From: Rhizobium leguminosarum
GTDB taxonomy: Bacteria > Pseudomonadota > Alphaproteobacteria > Rhizobiales > Rhizobiaceae
Assembly: GCF_017876795.1 (NCBI RefSeq)
Contig: NZ_JAGIOR010000001.1
Location: forward strand, 2,196,501 to 2,260,500
DNA length: 64,000 nt
Direction of reading: 5' to 3'
Shown here: positions 7,506 to 16,655 of the stretch, one piece after another
Position numbering within the stretch: the stretch's first letter is position 1
Layout: each line of letters opens with the position of its first letter
Made by a program: the position numbers and the translations under genes
The notes under the pieces: generated by a model
Databases searched by the model: none
The model's input: only the letters and a program-made list of their open reading frames with translations
What the model was told of the DNA's origin: nothing

Positions 7506-9858
7506 TCATGAGGCGCGTGCGACGGCAGATTCCGGGGCCATCAGTTGCTCGATCAGCACGGTTGCGTGCTGCGGACGATGGAAGAGGTAGCCCTGGCCAT
7601 AATCAAGCCCCATCTGGTGCAGCGTGCGGCATTCCTCTTCGGTCTCGATGCCCTCGGCGATGACGGTGCAGTTCATCTTGTGGGAGAGCGTGGTAATGCC
7701 TTCGATCAGCATGCGGCTCTTCTGGCGCACGTCGTCATCACCGTCGTTGATCGCGCGGGTGAAGGATTGATCGATCTTGATGATGTCGACAGGGAAGCGG
7801 TTGAGGTAGCTCAGCGACGAATAGCCGGTGCCGAAATCGTCAAGCGCGATGCGGCAGCCGAAGCGGCGAAGCTCGGTGACGATCATCCGGATCTGCGGGT
7901 TGTCGTGCATCAGCACGGCTTCGGTGATCTCGACGACGATTCGCTCGGGGCGGATGCCATGGCGACCGACGATGGCGGCGAGGCGGGCCGGCAGCGCCGG
8001 CTCGAACTGCAGCGGCGAGAAGTTGATGGCGAGATAGGTATCCTGCATGCCTGGTATGCGAGAGATTTTCGCGAGATTGCAGATCGCCTTTTCCATGATG
8101 ACGTTGCCGACGCGGACGATCTTCGCCGTCTCTTCGGCGACGCTGATGATCTCGGCCGGCGGCATCAAACCTTTCTGCGGATGGTTGAGGCGCATCAGCG
8201 CTTCGAAACCGGCAATACCACGACCGTTCAGATTGACGATCGGCTGCAGGAAGGCCTCGAACCAGTTGTCGACGAGGCCGGCCTCGATATTGGCCTCGAT
8301 CTCGGCACGGCTGCGGGCACGGTCGAGCATGGCGTTGTCGAAGAGCTGCGCGCCATTCTTGCCGTCGCGTTTCTTGGCGTACATCGCCAGGTCGGATTTC
8401 TGCAGCAGTTCGGCCGCGGTTGCGGCATGGTGCGGATAGATGGCGATGCCGACAGAAGCACTCAGATGCATGTCGGGGGCGAAAGGCGTTTCGAAGATCG
8501 AGGCGATCTGCTCGCACATCATCTTGGCGCGTTTTTCGGCGTCTTTCGCCGGCAGCAGGATGGCAAATTCGTCGCCGCCGAGACGGGCCGCCTCATCGGA
8601 AGGGGGCGAGATAGGTCTTCAGACGCTCGACAAGCTCGATCAGCGCCATGTCGCCGGCGGCATGGCCCATATTGTCGTTGATCCACTTGAAGCGATCCAG
8701 ATCGACGAAGAGGCAGGCGAGCTCCTGGCCGGCCGCGTCGGCGGCGGCGATCTTATTGTCGAGCACCGCTTCGAAGCCCTGGCGATTGAGAAGCCCGGTC
8801 AGGTGATCGGTGATCGCCTGGCGGTGGTTGCGGTCCTCGGAGGCCTTGAGTTCGGTCACATCGGTCATGACCGATAGCGAGAGGCGGTCGTGAGCGCCGG
8901 CTTCCGCCTCCGATTCCATGATGAGGACGTCCATGATGCGGCCATCCAGGCAGACGAACTTGACGGTGACGGTCATGCCGCTTTCCGCCTGGCGGCGCTT
9001 GAGGAACTTGTCGCGGGTGGTTGATGTGACCAGATCGGCGAAGTTGCGGCCGATGACGGCGGCGCGGTTATATCCTGTGGCAAGCAGCCAGTAATCGCTG
9101 ACGGCGGTAATGCGGTCTTCCTCGTCGAGCGAGAAGAGCATGGCGGGTGTCAGATTATAGATGTCAGTGGCGCGACGGTGGGCGAGCTTCAGCTCCGTTT
9201 CCTCGCTTTCAAGCTTGGTCTGCATCTCGTTGAAGCTGCGGGCAAGCCGTCCCATCTCGTCGTTCGATTGCCAGTCGACATGATGGCGGGAGCCCAGCTG
9301 GCGGGTGGCCTCGATGGCTGCCGTCAGCCGCATCAGCGGCTGGATAACGAAGAAACGGTTGCCGATCAGCGCGGTGCCGAAAACGGTCAGCACCGCGAAG
9401 ATGAAGATCGAGATGAAGACGACCTCTTCCTGCTTCAGGCCGGAAAACAGGCCGAGCGCCGGATAATAGACGCTGATGCTGCCGAGGTTCTTCGGGCCGT
9501 CGACGGTATTGTAGATGATGGCACGCGACACCTGAACCAGCTTGCCGTCGAAGGAGCGCGGAATGGTGGACTGACTGATGTCGAGCTGGCCCGACTGGTC
9601 ACGCACCTCGACCTTGACGATGGCACCCTGCGAAACGACCGTCGCGCTGATCTGGGTGACGCTCTCCTCATCGAGATCCCAGAGCGGCTTTGCCAGCGCC
9701 TGGGCATTGGCGACAAGAAGAACGGAAATATGATCGCGTATTTCCTTGTCGGCCCGTTCCGAGGAAAGAAAAAGGAAGAGAACAAAGAGGGGAGCGACAA
9801 AAACAAGCAGCGCTCCGCAAACTATCGCAAAAAATCTGTTCTCAACGGAATTGTTCAT
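7506..9858 (-). pseudogene. PAS-GGDEF-EAL cyclic-di-GMP protein split by a +1 frameshift
   Basis: Together the two frames encode a ~780-residue membrane sensor for c-di-GMP turnover. Part one (9858 to stop at 8593) has a TM helix (residues ~9-31), a periplasmic domain, a second TM (~150-170), HAMP, PAS and the first half of GGDEF. Part two (frame open from ~8600, first ATG 8522, stop 7506) starts with the GGDEF motif itself and continues into EAL (FEALMRL, DDFGTGYSS, GIETEEE). The break is at a run of five G (8602-8606); removing one restores ...LAPSDEAARLGGDEF. Both catalytic motifs are otherwise intact. This is either a recent frameshift or a sequencing error. If real, the EAL half could still be made from the internal ATG. 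Confidence 0.88.
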
Positions 9859-9991
9859 TGGTTCCGTCTACTCCCCCAGGCCGGCCAAATTTGCTGCTGC
9901 GTGTTCGAGCAGGCTTCTTCGCAGCTGACGGGGCATGCTTTCACGAATATATTAAATTTGCTGAAACGGAGGCCTTTGCCGGCAATGAAAA

Positions 9992-10066
9992 GCCCGCTTT
10001 CCCAGTGAACTGGCTCCTGAAAGTTGGACGACAACCTTTCAGGGGCCAGTTCACGGGAAAGCGGGC
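9992..10066 (-). terminator. Long-hairpin terminator of rplY
   Basis: Arms 9992-10003 (GCCCGCTTTCCC) and 10055-10066 pair perfectly over 12 bases, and the pairing continues inward almost to the centre (AGTGAACTGG/CCAGTTCAC and CTGAAAG/CTTTCAG). On the minus strand the stem is followed by TTTT, and it lies 29 bases past the rplY stop. At 75 bases it is much longer than a usual intrinsic terminator. Confidence 0.75.
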
Positions 10067-10094
10067 CATATGCTTTACAGATTGGTCGAAGCGA

Positions 10095-10703
10095 TCAGGC
10101 TTCGGCTTCGCCTTCTGCAGCGGCCTCGTCAATGCCGCCGGCCGGGGCAATGATGGTCGCGATCGTGAAGTCGCGGTCGATGACCGGGGTGACGCCCTTC
10201 GGCAGGGTGACTTCCGAAATATGGATGCTGTCGCCGATCTTCTTGCCGTTGAGGTCAACGTTGAAGAATTCGGGGATCGCATCGGCCGGGCAATGAACTT
10301 CGACTTCATGGCGAACGATGTTCAGAACGCCGCCGACCTTGATGCCCGGGGACTTCGCTTCATTGATGAAGTGAACGGGGATTTCGACGGTCACCTGGGT
10401 GTTGCCGGAGACGCGCAGAAAATCGACATGCATCGTGAAGTCACGGACCGGATCGAGCTGGTAGTCCTTCGGCAGAACCTTGTACTTCTTGCCGTCGACT
10501 TCGATCGTCGCCACGGTGGTCATGAAACCACCGGCATGAATGCGCTTCGTCACCTCATTGGTGTTGAGAGCGATGGCAATGGGGGCCTGCTTGTCACCAT
10601 AGATGACAGCGGGAATTAAACCGTTGCGGCGAAGTTCACGGGCGGACCCCTTACCAACCCGTTCGCGCGCCTCGGCCTTGAGCTCGTAAGTTTCCTGGCT
10701 CAT
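10095..10703 (-). CDS. rplY: 50S ribosomal protein L25/CTC
   Basis: The two-domain CTC form of L25, which binds 5S rRNA. The 202 residues begin at ATG 10703 (ribosome site AAGGAA eight bases upstream). The N-terminal L25 domain covers ~1-95 ([32 protein letters not shown]); the TL5/CTC beta domain covers ~100-185; an acidic Ala/Glu tail ends the protein. The open frame upstream of 10703 is not a credible extension. A TATAAT at 10836-10841 (minus strand) may be its -10, giving a leader of ~130 bases. Expression ends at the long hairpin just downstream. Confidence 0.95.
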   Translation of the reverse strand: MSQETYELKAEARERVGKGSARELRRNGLIPAVIYGDKQAPIAIALNTNEVTKRIHAGGFMTTVATIEVDGKKYKVLPKDYQLDPVRDFTMHVDFLRVSGNTQVTVEIPVHFINEAKSPGIKVGGVLNIVRHEVEVHCPADAIPEFFNVDLNGKKIGDSIHISEVTLPKGVTPVIDRDFTIATIIAPAGGIDEAAAEGEAEA

Positions 10704-11051
10704 GGCTATTCCTTTCGAGGTTATTTGGAGAGTTCGACGGCGGGCAAAAGCCTTGTTCCGACGGACCGGAGGCGGGTATGACCCAACCTCATCCGCATTG
10801 CCTCCAAGGGTGTCTACGCGGACCGGGTGGCCTATATTATAAGTCGCTCGGAAACGCAAGTTGCGGATTCAGGCTGTTTTCCGGTGATATCCGCCCTTCG
10901 GCAAGCCGAAACCGCACTCGACATCGAGGCGATGGTATCGATGGTGCCATAAGCGGCAAAATCGCCATTCCCACTACAGTCGAGGTTGACATCGGCGCGC
11001 TTCATCTCTTTGGATGCCGCATTCAAAAAGCGGCTGAGGAGAAATCGGACT
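10704..11051. other. Divergent intergenic region, rplY / secreted protein
   Basis: About 350 bases between divergent genes with no supportable coding sequence. On the minus strand it holds a TATAAT (10836-10841) as a candidate rplY -10, without a good -35 at normal spacing. Immediately before 11052 is an AGGAG ribosome site (11037-11041) for the rightward gene. I see no riboswitch-like structure. Confidence 0.4.
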
Positions 11052-12515
11052 ATGCGTCTCAAACTTGTCACGGCAACGAGCTTGCTGGCACTTTGCCTTG
11101 TCACTACGGCGCAGAGCGTCGAGATCAACCAGGACGGCGCCGATGCGCTCAAGGGCAACTTGACGAAGCTGCTTCCGGAGGAACTGGCGAAGAGCGGCCT
11201 GATCACCGTCAATCCGGCCGGCACGCGCTACGAGATCATCTACGATCTGGCGAAGCTGTTAACCAAGGTCGATCCGGCGACCTTCACGATTAGCGGGCTG
11301 GCGCCGTTCTCGACATTCGCCACACCGCTCGACAGCGGCCTCTGGAACATCGAAGGCGACAACAAGCTCAACGTCTCCGGCCATTTCAAGGGCAAGGACG
11401 AGAAACCGACGGATTTCTCCTATTCCATCGCTTCGCTTGTCTACAACGGCGTCTTCGACCCGGCGATCAGCTATCTGCGCTTGGGCACCTCCACGGCCAA
11501 GGACATCAAGCTCACCAGCAAGTCCGACACCGACGAAGTCAGTGCCAGCATCGCCAGCATGGACCAGAAGCTGAGTTCGGCGGACAGCGCAGGCGGCAAC
11601 GGGCGTATCGATCTTACGGGCAGCGGCTCGATGTCGTCTTTCGTCGAGCAGGTTTCCGGTGCGCAAATGCCGCCCGTTGAAATCCGTGCGGACTCGATCG
11701 ATGTCGAGGCCAAGGTGAATGGCCTGCCGGTCAAGCAGATCCGCGAGATGGTCTTCTTCGTTCTCGATCATGTCGAGGAGAAGGAGTTGAGCCCCGAAAA
11801 CAGCGGCAAGATCAAGGGAATCCTCAAGGAGGCTTTCCCACTTCTCGCTTCGTTCAGTGAGACGATCGGGGTCAACAATCTGACCGTCAGCACCCAGATG
11901 GGCAATGGCGGCGTCAAGGCGTTCGGCTATAACGTCGCCATGGATGGGCCAAGCGACGCCATGCGTTTCGGCTTCGGCATGAATGCGCAAGACATCAGCC
12001 TCGACAGCCCGCTGATGCCGGCAAGCTATTCGGCTTTCATGCCGACCAGCTTCGATCTGCAGCTTGCGGTTCCTAACCTGGATTTCGCAAGTTTCGGCGA
12101 TGCCTTCATGGCGATGGATTTCAATGACAAGGCGCCGGAGACGAGCGGCGAGGAGATGGGCAAGAAGCTCTTCCGCGACGGCCAACTGAGGGTCGAATTT
12201 CCGAAGATCAGCGCCAAGTCGGATGTCTACGATATCGACATGACCGGCAAGATCGAAGGACGCGTCGATAGCCAGAAGGACTATTCGATGGAGGCGACCA
12301 TCCTTGCCCGCGATCTCGACAAGACGATCGCCGCTGTCCAGGAGCTTGCCAAGACCGATCCCGATCTCAATCAGGTCTCCTTCGGCATCATGATGGTGAA
12401 GGGCTTTGCCAAGACCGATGCGGATGGACGCTCGCGCTGGGATATCAGCATCAGCCGCGACGGCGCGATCGCCGTTAACGGGCAGGTGGTCAAGGAAGCA
12501 GATCAGCAGCCGTAA
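11052..12515 (+). CDS. Secreted protein of unknown function
   Basis: A 487-residue protein with a clear signal peptide (MRLKLVTATSLLALCLVTTAQS, cleavage near residue 22). The mature region is beta-rich with repeated D-x-x-L-x-V patterns and no cysteines or catalytic signatures that I can see. It resembles the DUF2125/DUF945-like periplasmic proteins of Alphaproteobacteria, but I cannot assign a family with confidence. The ATG at 11052 is preferred over the longer frame from 10986 because the signal peptide starts there and AGGAG precedes it. The gene is monocistronic and faces the LysR gene. Confidence 0.72.
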   Translation: MRLKLVTATSLLALCLVTTAQSVEINQDGADALKGNLTKLLPEELAKSGLITVNPAGTRYEIIYDLAKLLTKVDPATFTISGLAPFSTFATPLDSGLWNIEGDNKLNVSGHFKGKDEKPTDFSYSIASLVYNGVFDPAISYLRLGTSTAKDIKLTSKSDTDEVSASIASMDQKLSSADSAGGNGRIDLTGSGSMSSFVEQVSGAQMPPVEIRADSIDVEAKVNGLPVKQIREMVFFVLDHVEEKELSPENSGKIKGILKEAFPLLASFSETIGVNNLTVSTQMGNGGVKAFGYNVAMDGPSDAMRFGFGMNAQDISLDSPLMPASYSAFMPTSFDLQLAVPNLDFASFGDAFMAMDFNDKAPETSGEEMGKKLFRDGQLRVEFPKISAKSDVYDIDMTGKIEGRVDSQKDYSMEATILARDLDKTIAAVQELAKTDPDLNQVSFGIMMVKGFAKTDADGRSRWDISISRDGAIAVNGQVVKEADQQP

Positions 12516-12571
12516 TCCTACCGGACCGATATTGGGTCTTTGATCGAAGAGCAGACGCGCCGCATGGAATA

Positions 12572-13477
12572 TCATCCCGTGCGGCGCAACAGTATCGACG
12601 CCATGTCGAGAAAGGCGCGCAGCTTCGGCTGCGTCTGCGAGCGGGCAGGAAAATAGGCGAAGAGGCCGGGCGAGGTCGGTAGAAAGGCGTCGAGCACACG
12701 TTCGAGCCGCCCTGACGTCACCGCCTCCCTGACCGAGATATCCGGCAAATAGACAAGGCCGAGCCCGGCTTCGGCAAACTCGAGCAGCAGCAGGAAATCG
12801 TTGACCACCAGACCGCCGGGCGGATCGACCGAGAAGTCACGCCCGGCGCGCTCGAATTCCCAGCGATAGATGGCGCCCGATGTCGGATAGCGGTAGCGGA
12901 CCGCCTGATGGCGGGTAAGATCCTCGGGTGTTTCCGGCCGGCCGCATCGGGCGAAATAGTCGGGCGAGCCGACGACCGTCCAGGTGATATCGGATGTCAG
13001 CCGCATGGCGATCATGTCCTTTTCGATCGCCTCGCCGATGCGGATGCCGGCGTCGAAGCCGCGTTCGGTGATGTCGATCGTCGCATCGTCGACCGAGATC
13101 TCGACCGAAATGTCCGGATAGGCATTGCGAAATTGCGGCAATAGCGGCGTCACGATCAGCGGTATAGCCATGCGCGGCACGGTCAGACGCAGATGGCCGA
13201 GCGGGCGGTCGCGGAAGCCGCCAAGCATGTCGAAGGCGTCGGCGATACCGGCAGCAGCCGGACGGACGCGCTGGAAGAGCGCCGCACCTGCTTCAGTCAG
13301 CGCGACGCGCCGCGTGGTGCGGACGAAGAGCGGCACGCCGAGCCTCGTCTCGAGCGCTCGGATCGTCTGGCTGACGGCAGTCGGCGTGACGCCGAGCGAT
13401 GCGGCGGCGGCAGTGAAGCTCCTGGTGTCTGCGACCGCCAGGAATTCGGTCAGTCCGGCAAAGGGATCAGGCGCCAT
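12572..13477 (-). CDS. LysR-family transcriptional regulator
   Basis: A 301-residue LysR regulator. The N-terminal winged helix-turn-helix (~6-65) reads FLAVADTRSFTAAAASLGVTPTAVSQTIRALETRLG, followed by the LysR substrate-binding domain (GHLRLTVPRMAIPLIVTPLL and on). The length is normal. The ATG at 13477 is preferred to an upstream TTG at 13534. A perfect 21-base palindrome lies 8 bases upstream of the ATG and is the probable autoregulatory and target site. The divergent neighbour is the (broken) aldo/keto reductase, which is the likely regulated gene. Confidence 0.9.
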   Translation of the reverse strand: MAPDPFAGLTEFLAVADTRSFTAAAASLGVTPTAVSQTIRALETRLGVPLFVRTTRRVALTEAGAALFQRVRPAAAGIADAFDMLGGFRDRPLGHLRLTVPRMAIPLIVTPLLPQFRNAYPDISVEISVDDATIDITERGFDAGIRIGEAIEKDMIAMRLTSDITWTVVGSPDYFARCGRPETPEDLTRHQAVRYRYPTSGAIYRWEFERAGRDFSVDPPGGLVVNDFLLLLEFAEAGLGLVYLPDISVREAVTSGRLERVLDAFLPTSPGLFAYFPARSQTQPKLRAFLDMASILLRRTG

Positions 13478-13484
13478 CGGTCGA

Positions 13485-13505
13485 TTATGAAGTTGAGCTT
13501 CATAA
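13485..13505. promoter_or_regulatory. Perfect palindrome, candidate LysR operator
   Basis: TTATGAAG (13485-13492), TTGAG spacer, CTTCATAA (13498-13505). Arms are perfect over 8 bases, and the inner ATGAAG...CTTCAT has the geometry of LysR-type boxes. It sits in the LysR/aldo-keto reductase intergenic region close to the LysR start, as expected for an autorepression/activation site. Confidence 0.65.
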
Positions 13506-13591
13506 GGCTTATCGAGCGCGCGGATTTTTCGCAATAATCTTTTCCGGCATTCTATCTCCGATCACGACAATCGAACGAATGGAGAGATGAG

Positions 13592-14619
13592 ATGCAATAT
13601 ACGACACTTGGCCGAACCGGACTTGCCGTCTCCAGACTTGCCTTCGGCGCAATGACATTCACATCTGGCGATCGCAGCATCGGCTCGATCTACAAGACCG
13701 ATGCCGATGTTGCCGATGCGCTTGTCGGGGAGGCGCTTGATGCCGGCGTCAATTTCTTCGATACAGCCGACGCCTACGCATCCGGTCAGTCGGAAACCAT
13801 CCTCGGCCAGGTTCTGAAGGCGCGGCGCAACGAGGTGGTAATCGCCAGCAAGGTCGGCTTCCGCACCGGTACGCCGCTCGGCCAGGCCGGGCTCTCCCGC
13901 CGTCACATCCTCTGGTCGGTCGAGCAGAGCCTGAAACGGATCGCAACGGACTGGATCGACGTCTATATCGTCCATAAGGAAGACCCGTTCACGCCGATAG
14001 AGGAGACGCTTTCGGCGCTCGATGCGGTGGTGCGTGCCGGCAAGGTGCGTTATATCGGCTTTTCCAACTGGTCGGCCTGGAAGGTGGCGGCAGCGCTCGA
14101 AATCCAGAAGGCCAACGGGCTCGCCCTTTCACGCACGGACAGATGTACTACTCGCTGCTCGGTCGCGACGTCGAGCGCGACGTGGTTCCAATGATACAGC
14201 GTTACGGTCTTGGGCTGACCGTCTGGAGCCCGCTCGCCTCGGGATTTCTCTCCGGCAAATACACCCGCGAAACACTCGGCGATCCGGAGAACCGCTATTC
14301 CGGGTTCGATATCCTGCCCTTCGACAAGGAACATGGCTTTGCGCTGGTCGAGCGCATGCGGGCGATTGCAGCAGCGCACAAGGCGAGTGTCGCGCAGGTG
14401 GCGATCGCCTGGCTGCTGGCGAAGAAGGCGGTCACCAGCGTGCTGCTCGGAGCTTCGAAGCCGCATCAACTGGCCGATAATCTTGGCGCGGCGGATCTGT
14501 TGCTGGATGAAGGGGAACTTGCAGCCCTTGACGCGGCGACCGAGCCGGCGCCGGTCTATCCGAACTGGTTCATCGACAATCTCGTCGATCCACAGCAGAA
14601 GGCTGCTTTCAGCCACTGA
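13592..14619 (+). pseudogene. Aldo/keto reductase, frameshifted
   Basis: An NADPH-dependent oxidoreductase of the AKR superfamily (Tas/YajO-like), ~342 residues if repaired. The first frame (13592-14194) has MQYTTLGRTGLAVSRLAFG, the catalytic D-T-A-D-x-Y region and KVRYIGFSNWSAW. The second frame (open to 14619, first ATG 14143) carries LGRDVERDVVPM, GLTVWSPLASGFLSGKY and the cofactor-binding VLLGASKPHQL. The junction is at CCC 14124-14126: adding one C restores GLAPFTHGQMYYS. Codon quality is good on both sides, so this is a recent lesion or an error in a C run. It is divergent from the LysR gene. Confidence 0.88.
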
Positions 14620-14643
14620 GCGGCAGCATCGCAATTGAGAAAA

Positions 14644-14669
14644 GCCGTCTGCATCTCATTGCGGACGGC
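14644..14669. terminator. Bidirectional terminator between AKR and prs
   Basis: GCCGTCTGC (14644-14652) and GCGGACGGC (14661-14669) form a 9-bp stem with one G-T pair and an 8-base loop. On the minus strand it is followed by TTTTC, which fits termination of prs; on the plus strand by TTCAGTTC, a weaker tract for the AKR. Confidence 0.65.
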
Positions 14670-14709
14670 TTCAGTTCGGCGATTCCCCGAGCGGGCAGAT
14701 AGCTGAATT

Positions 14710-15642
14710 TCAGTCGAAAAGGCTAGAGACAGACTCTTCCTGGGCCGTTCGGCTGATGGCTTCGCCGATCAGCGGGGCCGTCGTCACGATGCGGATATTG
14801 TGTGCCGAGAGCACGGCCGTGGTCGGCTGGATCGAATCCGTGATGACGAGTTCGCGCAGCTTCGAGGAGGTGACGCGGGTGACCGCGCCGCCGGAGAGAA
14901 CGCCGTGGGTGATATAGGCGGTGACGCTGGCTGCGCCCTTGGCCAACATCGCGTCGGCCGCGTTGCAGAGCGTACCGCCGGAATCGACGATGTCGTCGAT
15001 CAGCAGGCAGTCCTTGCCGGTGATGTCGCCAATGATGTTCATGACTTCGGAGTCACCCGGCCGATCGCGACGCTTGTCGACGATGGCCAGAAGACAGTCT
15101 AGCCGCTTGGCAAGCGCGCGGGCGCGAACCACGCCGCCGACATCAGGTGAGACGACCATGACGTTGCTGAGGTCATAATGGCTCTTGATGTCGCGCGTCA
15201 GCACGGGCATGGCGAAGAGATTGTCGGTCGGGATATCGAAGAAGCCCTGGATCTGCCCGGCATGAAGATCGAGCGTCATGACGCGGTCGGCGCCGGCTTC
15301 GGTAATGAGGTTTGCAACCAGCTTGGCGGAGATCGGTGTGCGGCCTGAAGCACGACGGTCCTGACGCGCATAGCCGAAATAGGGAAGCACCGCGGTGATG
15401 CGGCGGGCTGAGGACCGACGCATCGCGTCGATCATGATCAGCAGTTCCATCAGGTGGTCGTTAGCGGGAAAGGCGGTGGGCTGTACGAGGAAAACGTCCT
15501 CGCCACGCACATTTTCCTGGATTTCCACGAAGATTTCCTGATCGGCAAACCTTCGAACACTGGCTTTCCCCAAGGGAACGTTGAGATAGGTGCAGATCGC
15601 TTCGGCGAGTTGCCGGTTCGAATTGCCTGCGAAAACCTTCAT
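14710..15642 (-). CDS. prs: Ribose-phosphate pyrophosphokinase
   Basis: PRPP synthetase makes PRPP from ribose-5-phosphate and ATP for purine, pyrimidine, His, Trp and NAD synthesis. It is full length at 310 residues. Diagnostic segments are [16 protein letters not shown], the flexible catalytic loop [10 protein letters not shown], the signature [11 protein letters not shown], and the PRPP-binding loop [12 protein letters not shown]. The ATG at 15642 gives the canonical [13 protein letters not shown] start. The apt gene at the left window edge consumes its product. A terminator lies 40 bases downstream. Confidence 0.97.
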   Translation of the reverse strand: MKVFAGNSNRQLAEAICTYLNVPLGKASVRRFADQEIFVEIQENVRGEDVFLVQPTAFPANDHLMELLIMIDAMRRSSARRITAVLPYFGYARQDRRASGRTPISAKLVANLITEAGADRVMTLDLHAGQIQGFFDIPTDNLFAMPVLTRDIKSHYDLSNVMVVSPDVGGVVRARALAKRLDCLLAIVDKRRDRPGDSEVMNIIGDITGKDCLLIDDIVDSGGTLCNAADAMLAKGAASVTAYITHGVLSGGAVTRVTSSKLRELVITDSIQPTTAVLSAHNIRIVTTAPLIGEAISRTAQEESVSSLFD

Positions 15643-15747
15643 TTTGGTCCGCCTGTTATGCGCTGATAGCCGCGCTTTTTAGCCAGCTTCCCCGTGAATG
15701 CAAGGGGAAAGGCGCCACAGGCTTTCATATTTGCAAAAAGTTTGTGA

Positions 15748-16569
15748 CTAACCGCCCTGTGCCTGCCGCCAGGAGGAGAATTCCGCGATGGTTTTCGAGC
15801 CGATCTGCTGCATCACCGAGGCGGGAACGCCCGCCCAGGGATCGGCCGCCGCCGTTGGCACGCTTTCCTGCCCCTGGATACGGTGCAGGCGGCCGCCGCC
15901 ACTGTCGAGAACGTCCCAGACATAGACCACGGTGACCTTGCCGTCGTCGCTGAAGGCGGAGAGGTAGCCTTTGAGAATGTAGTCGCTGCTCGCATCGGTC
16001 GAGCTCTTGATGGAAAGGCCGTGCGCGCGGGCCTCGGCGCCGAGCTGGCGCGAGAGCGGCGTCACCGCCTGCACCGGCGCGCCAATGATCGGCAGGAAGC
16101 GCACCGTGTTGCCGCGGCCAGAGGATGCACCGGTGTTGAGAGCGGCGGTCTGTTGCGGCTGTTGTACGGCGGGCGGCTCTCCAGACTGCGCGGGAAGCCC
16201 ACCGCCGGAAGCGGGCGGCGGCAGCGATTGCCCCTCGATCGGCGCGGAGGCCGCGGGCGAGGAACTGCTCCGCGACAGGGCGTCTGCCTGCTCCTGCATT
16301 GTCGTCGGCGGTGCGCCGGTGCCCGCCCGATAGGCCTGCTGCGACTGATCATAGGCTGGATGGTAGCTGCCCGGCTGCGAATTTCCGGCGAAGACCCGTT
16401 GGCGGGAGCCCGCCAGATCCTCGGCCTCGCTCTGCGTCACCGGGCTCGACGACGCGCGCCCGGAAGAATCGCCGATATCGACCTGCGGTGTCAGCGCATC
16501 GGTGGTATTGCAGGCGGTCAGCAGCGCCGTGACGACCAGGAGCGTGGGCACAATCGCAGCTCGCGTCAT
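15748..16569 (-). CDS. Putative lipoprotein, Pro/Ser/Gln-rich
   Basis: A 273-residue protein with a lipoprotein signal: hydrophobic stretch then lipobox L-L-T-A-C with Cys at residue 20. Residues ~30-150 are low-complexity (Ser, Pro, Gln, Ala) and probably disordered. The C-terminal ~110 residues form a compact domain (RFLPIIGAPVQAVTPLSRQL, YILKGYLSAFSDDGKVTVVYVWDV) of a kind seen in uncharacterised rhizobial lipoproteins. It is probably outer-membrane anchored, exposed to periplasm. No function can be assigned. Confidence 0.72.
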   Translation of the reverse strand: MTRAAIVPTLLVVTALLTACNTTDALTPQVDIGDSSGRASSSPVTQSEAEDLAGSRQRVFAGNSQPGSYHPAYDQSQQAYRAGTGAPPTTMQEQADALSRSSSSPAASAPIEGQSLPPPASGGGLPAQSGEPPAVQQPQQTAALNTGASSGRGNTVRFLPIIGAPVQAVTPLSRQLGAEARAHGLSIKSSTDASSDYILKGYLSAFSDDGKVTVVYVWDVLDSGGGRLHRIQGQESVPTAAADPWAGVPASVMQQIGSKTIAEFSSWRQAQGG

Positions 16570-16655
16570 CCCTTGTCCGTCCTTCCCATCGCATCAGCCC
16601 CGTCCGAATTTATGCGGGCGGGGGCGGGCGTCTGTCAATTCCGGATTCTCAAGGG

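Noticed and set aside
11259..12575. A 438-codon minus-strand frame opposite the secreted protein
   Set aside because: No motif, no ribosome site, and the plus-strand frame has a clean signal peptide and start.
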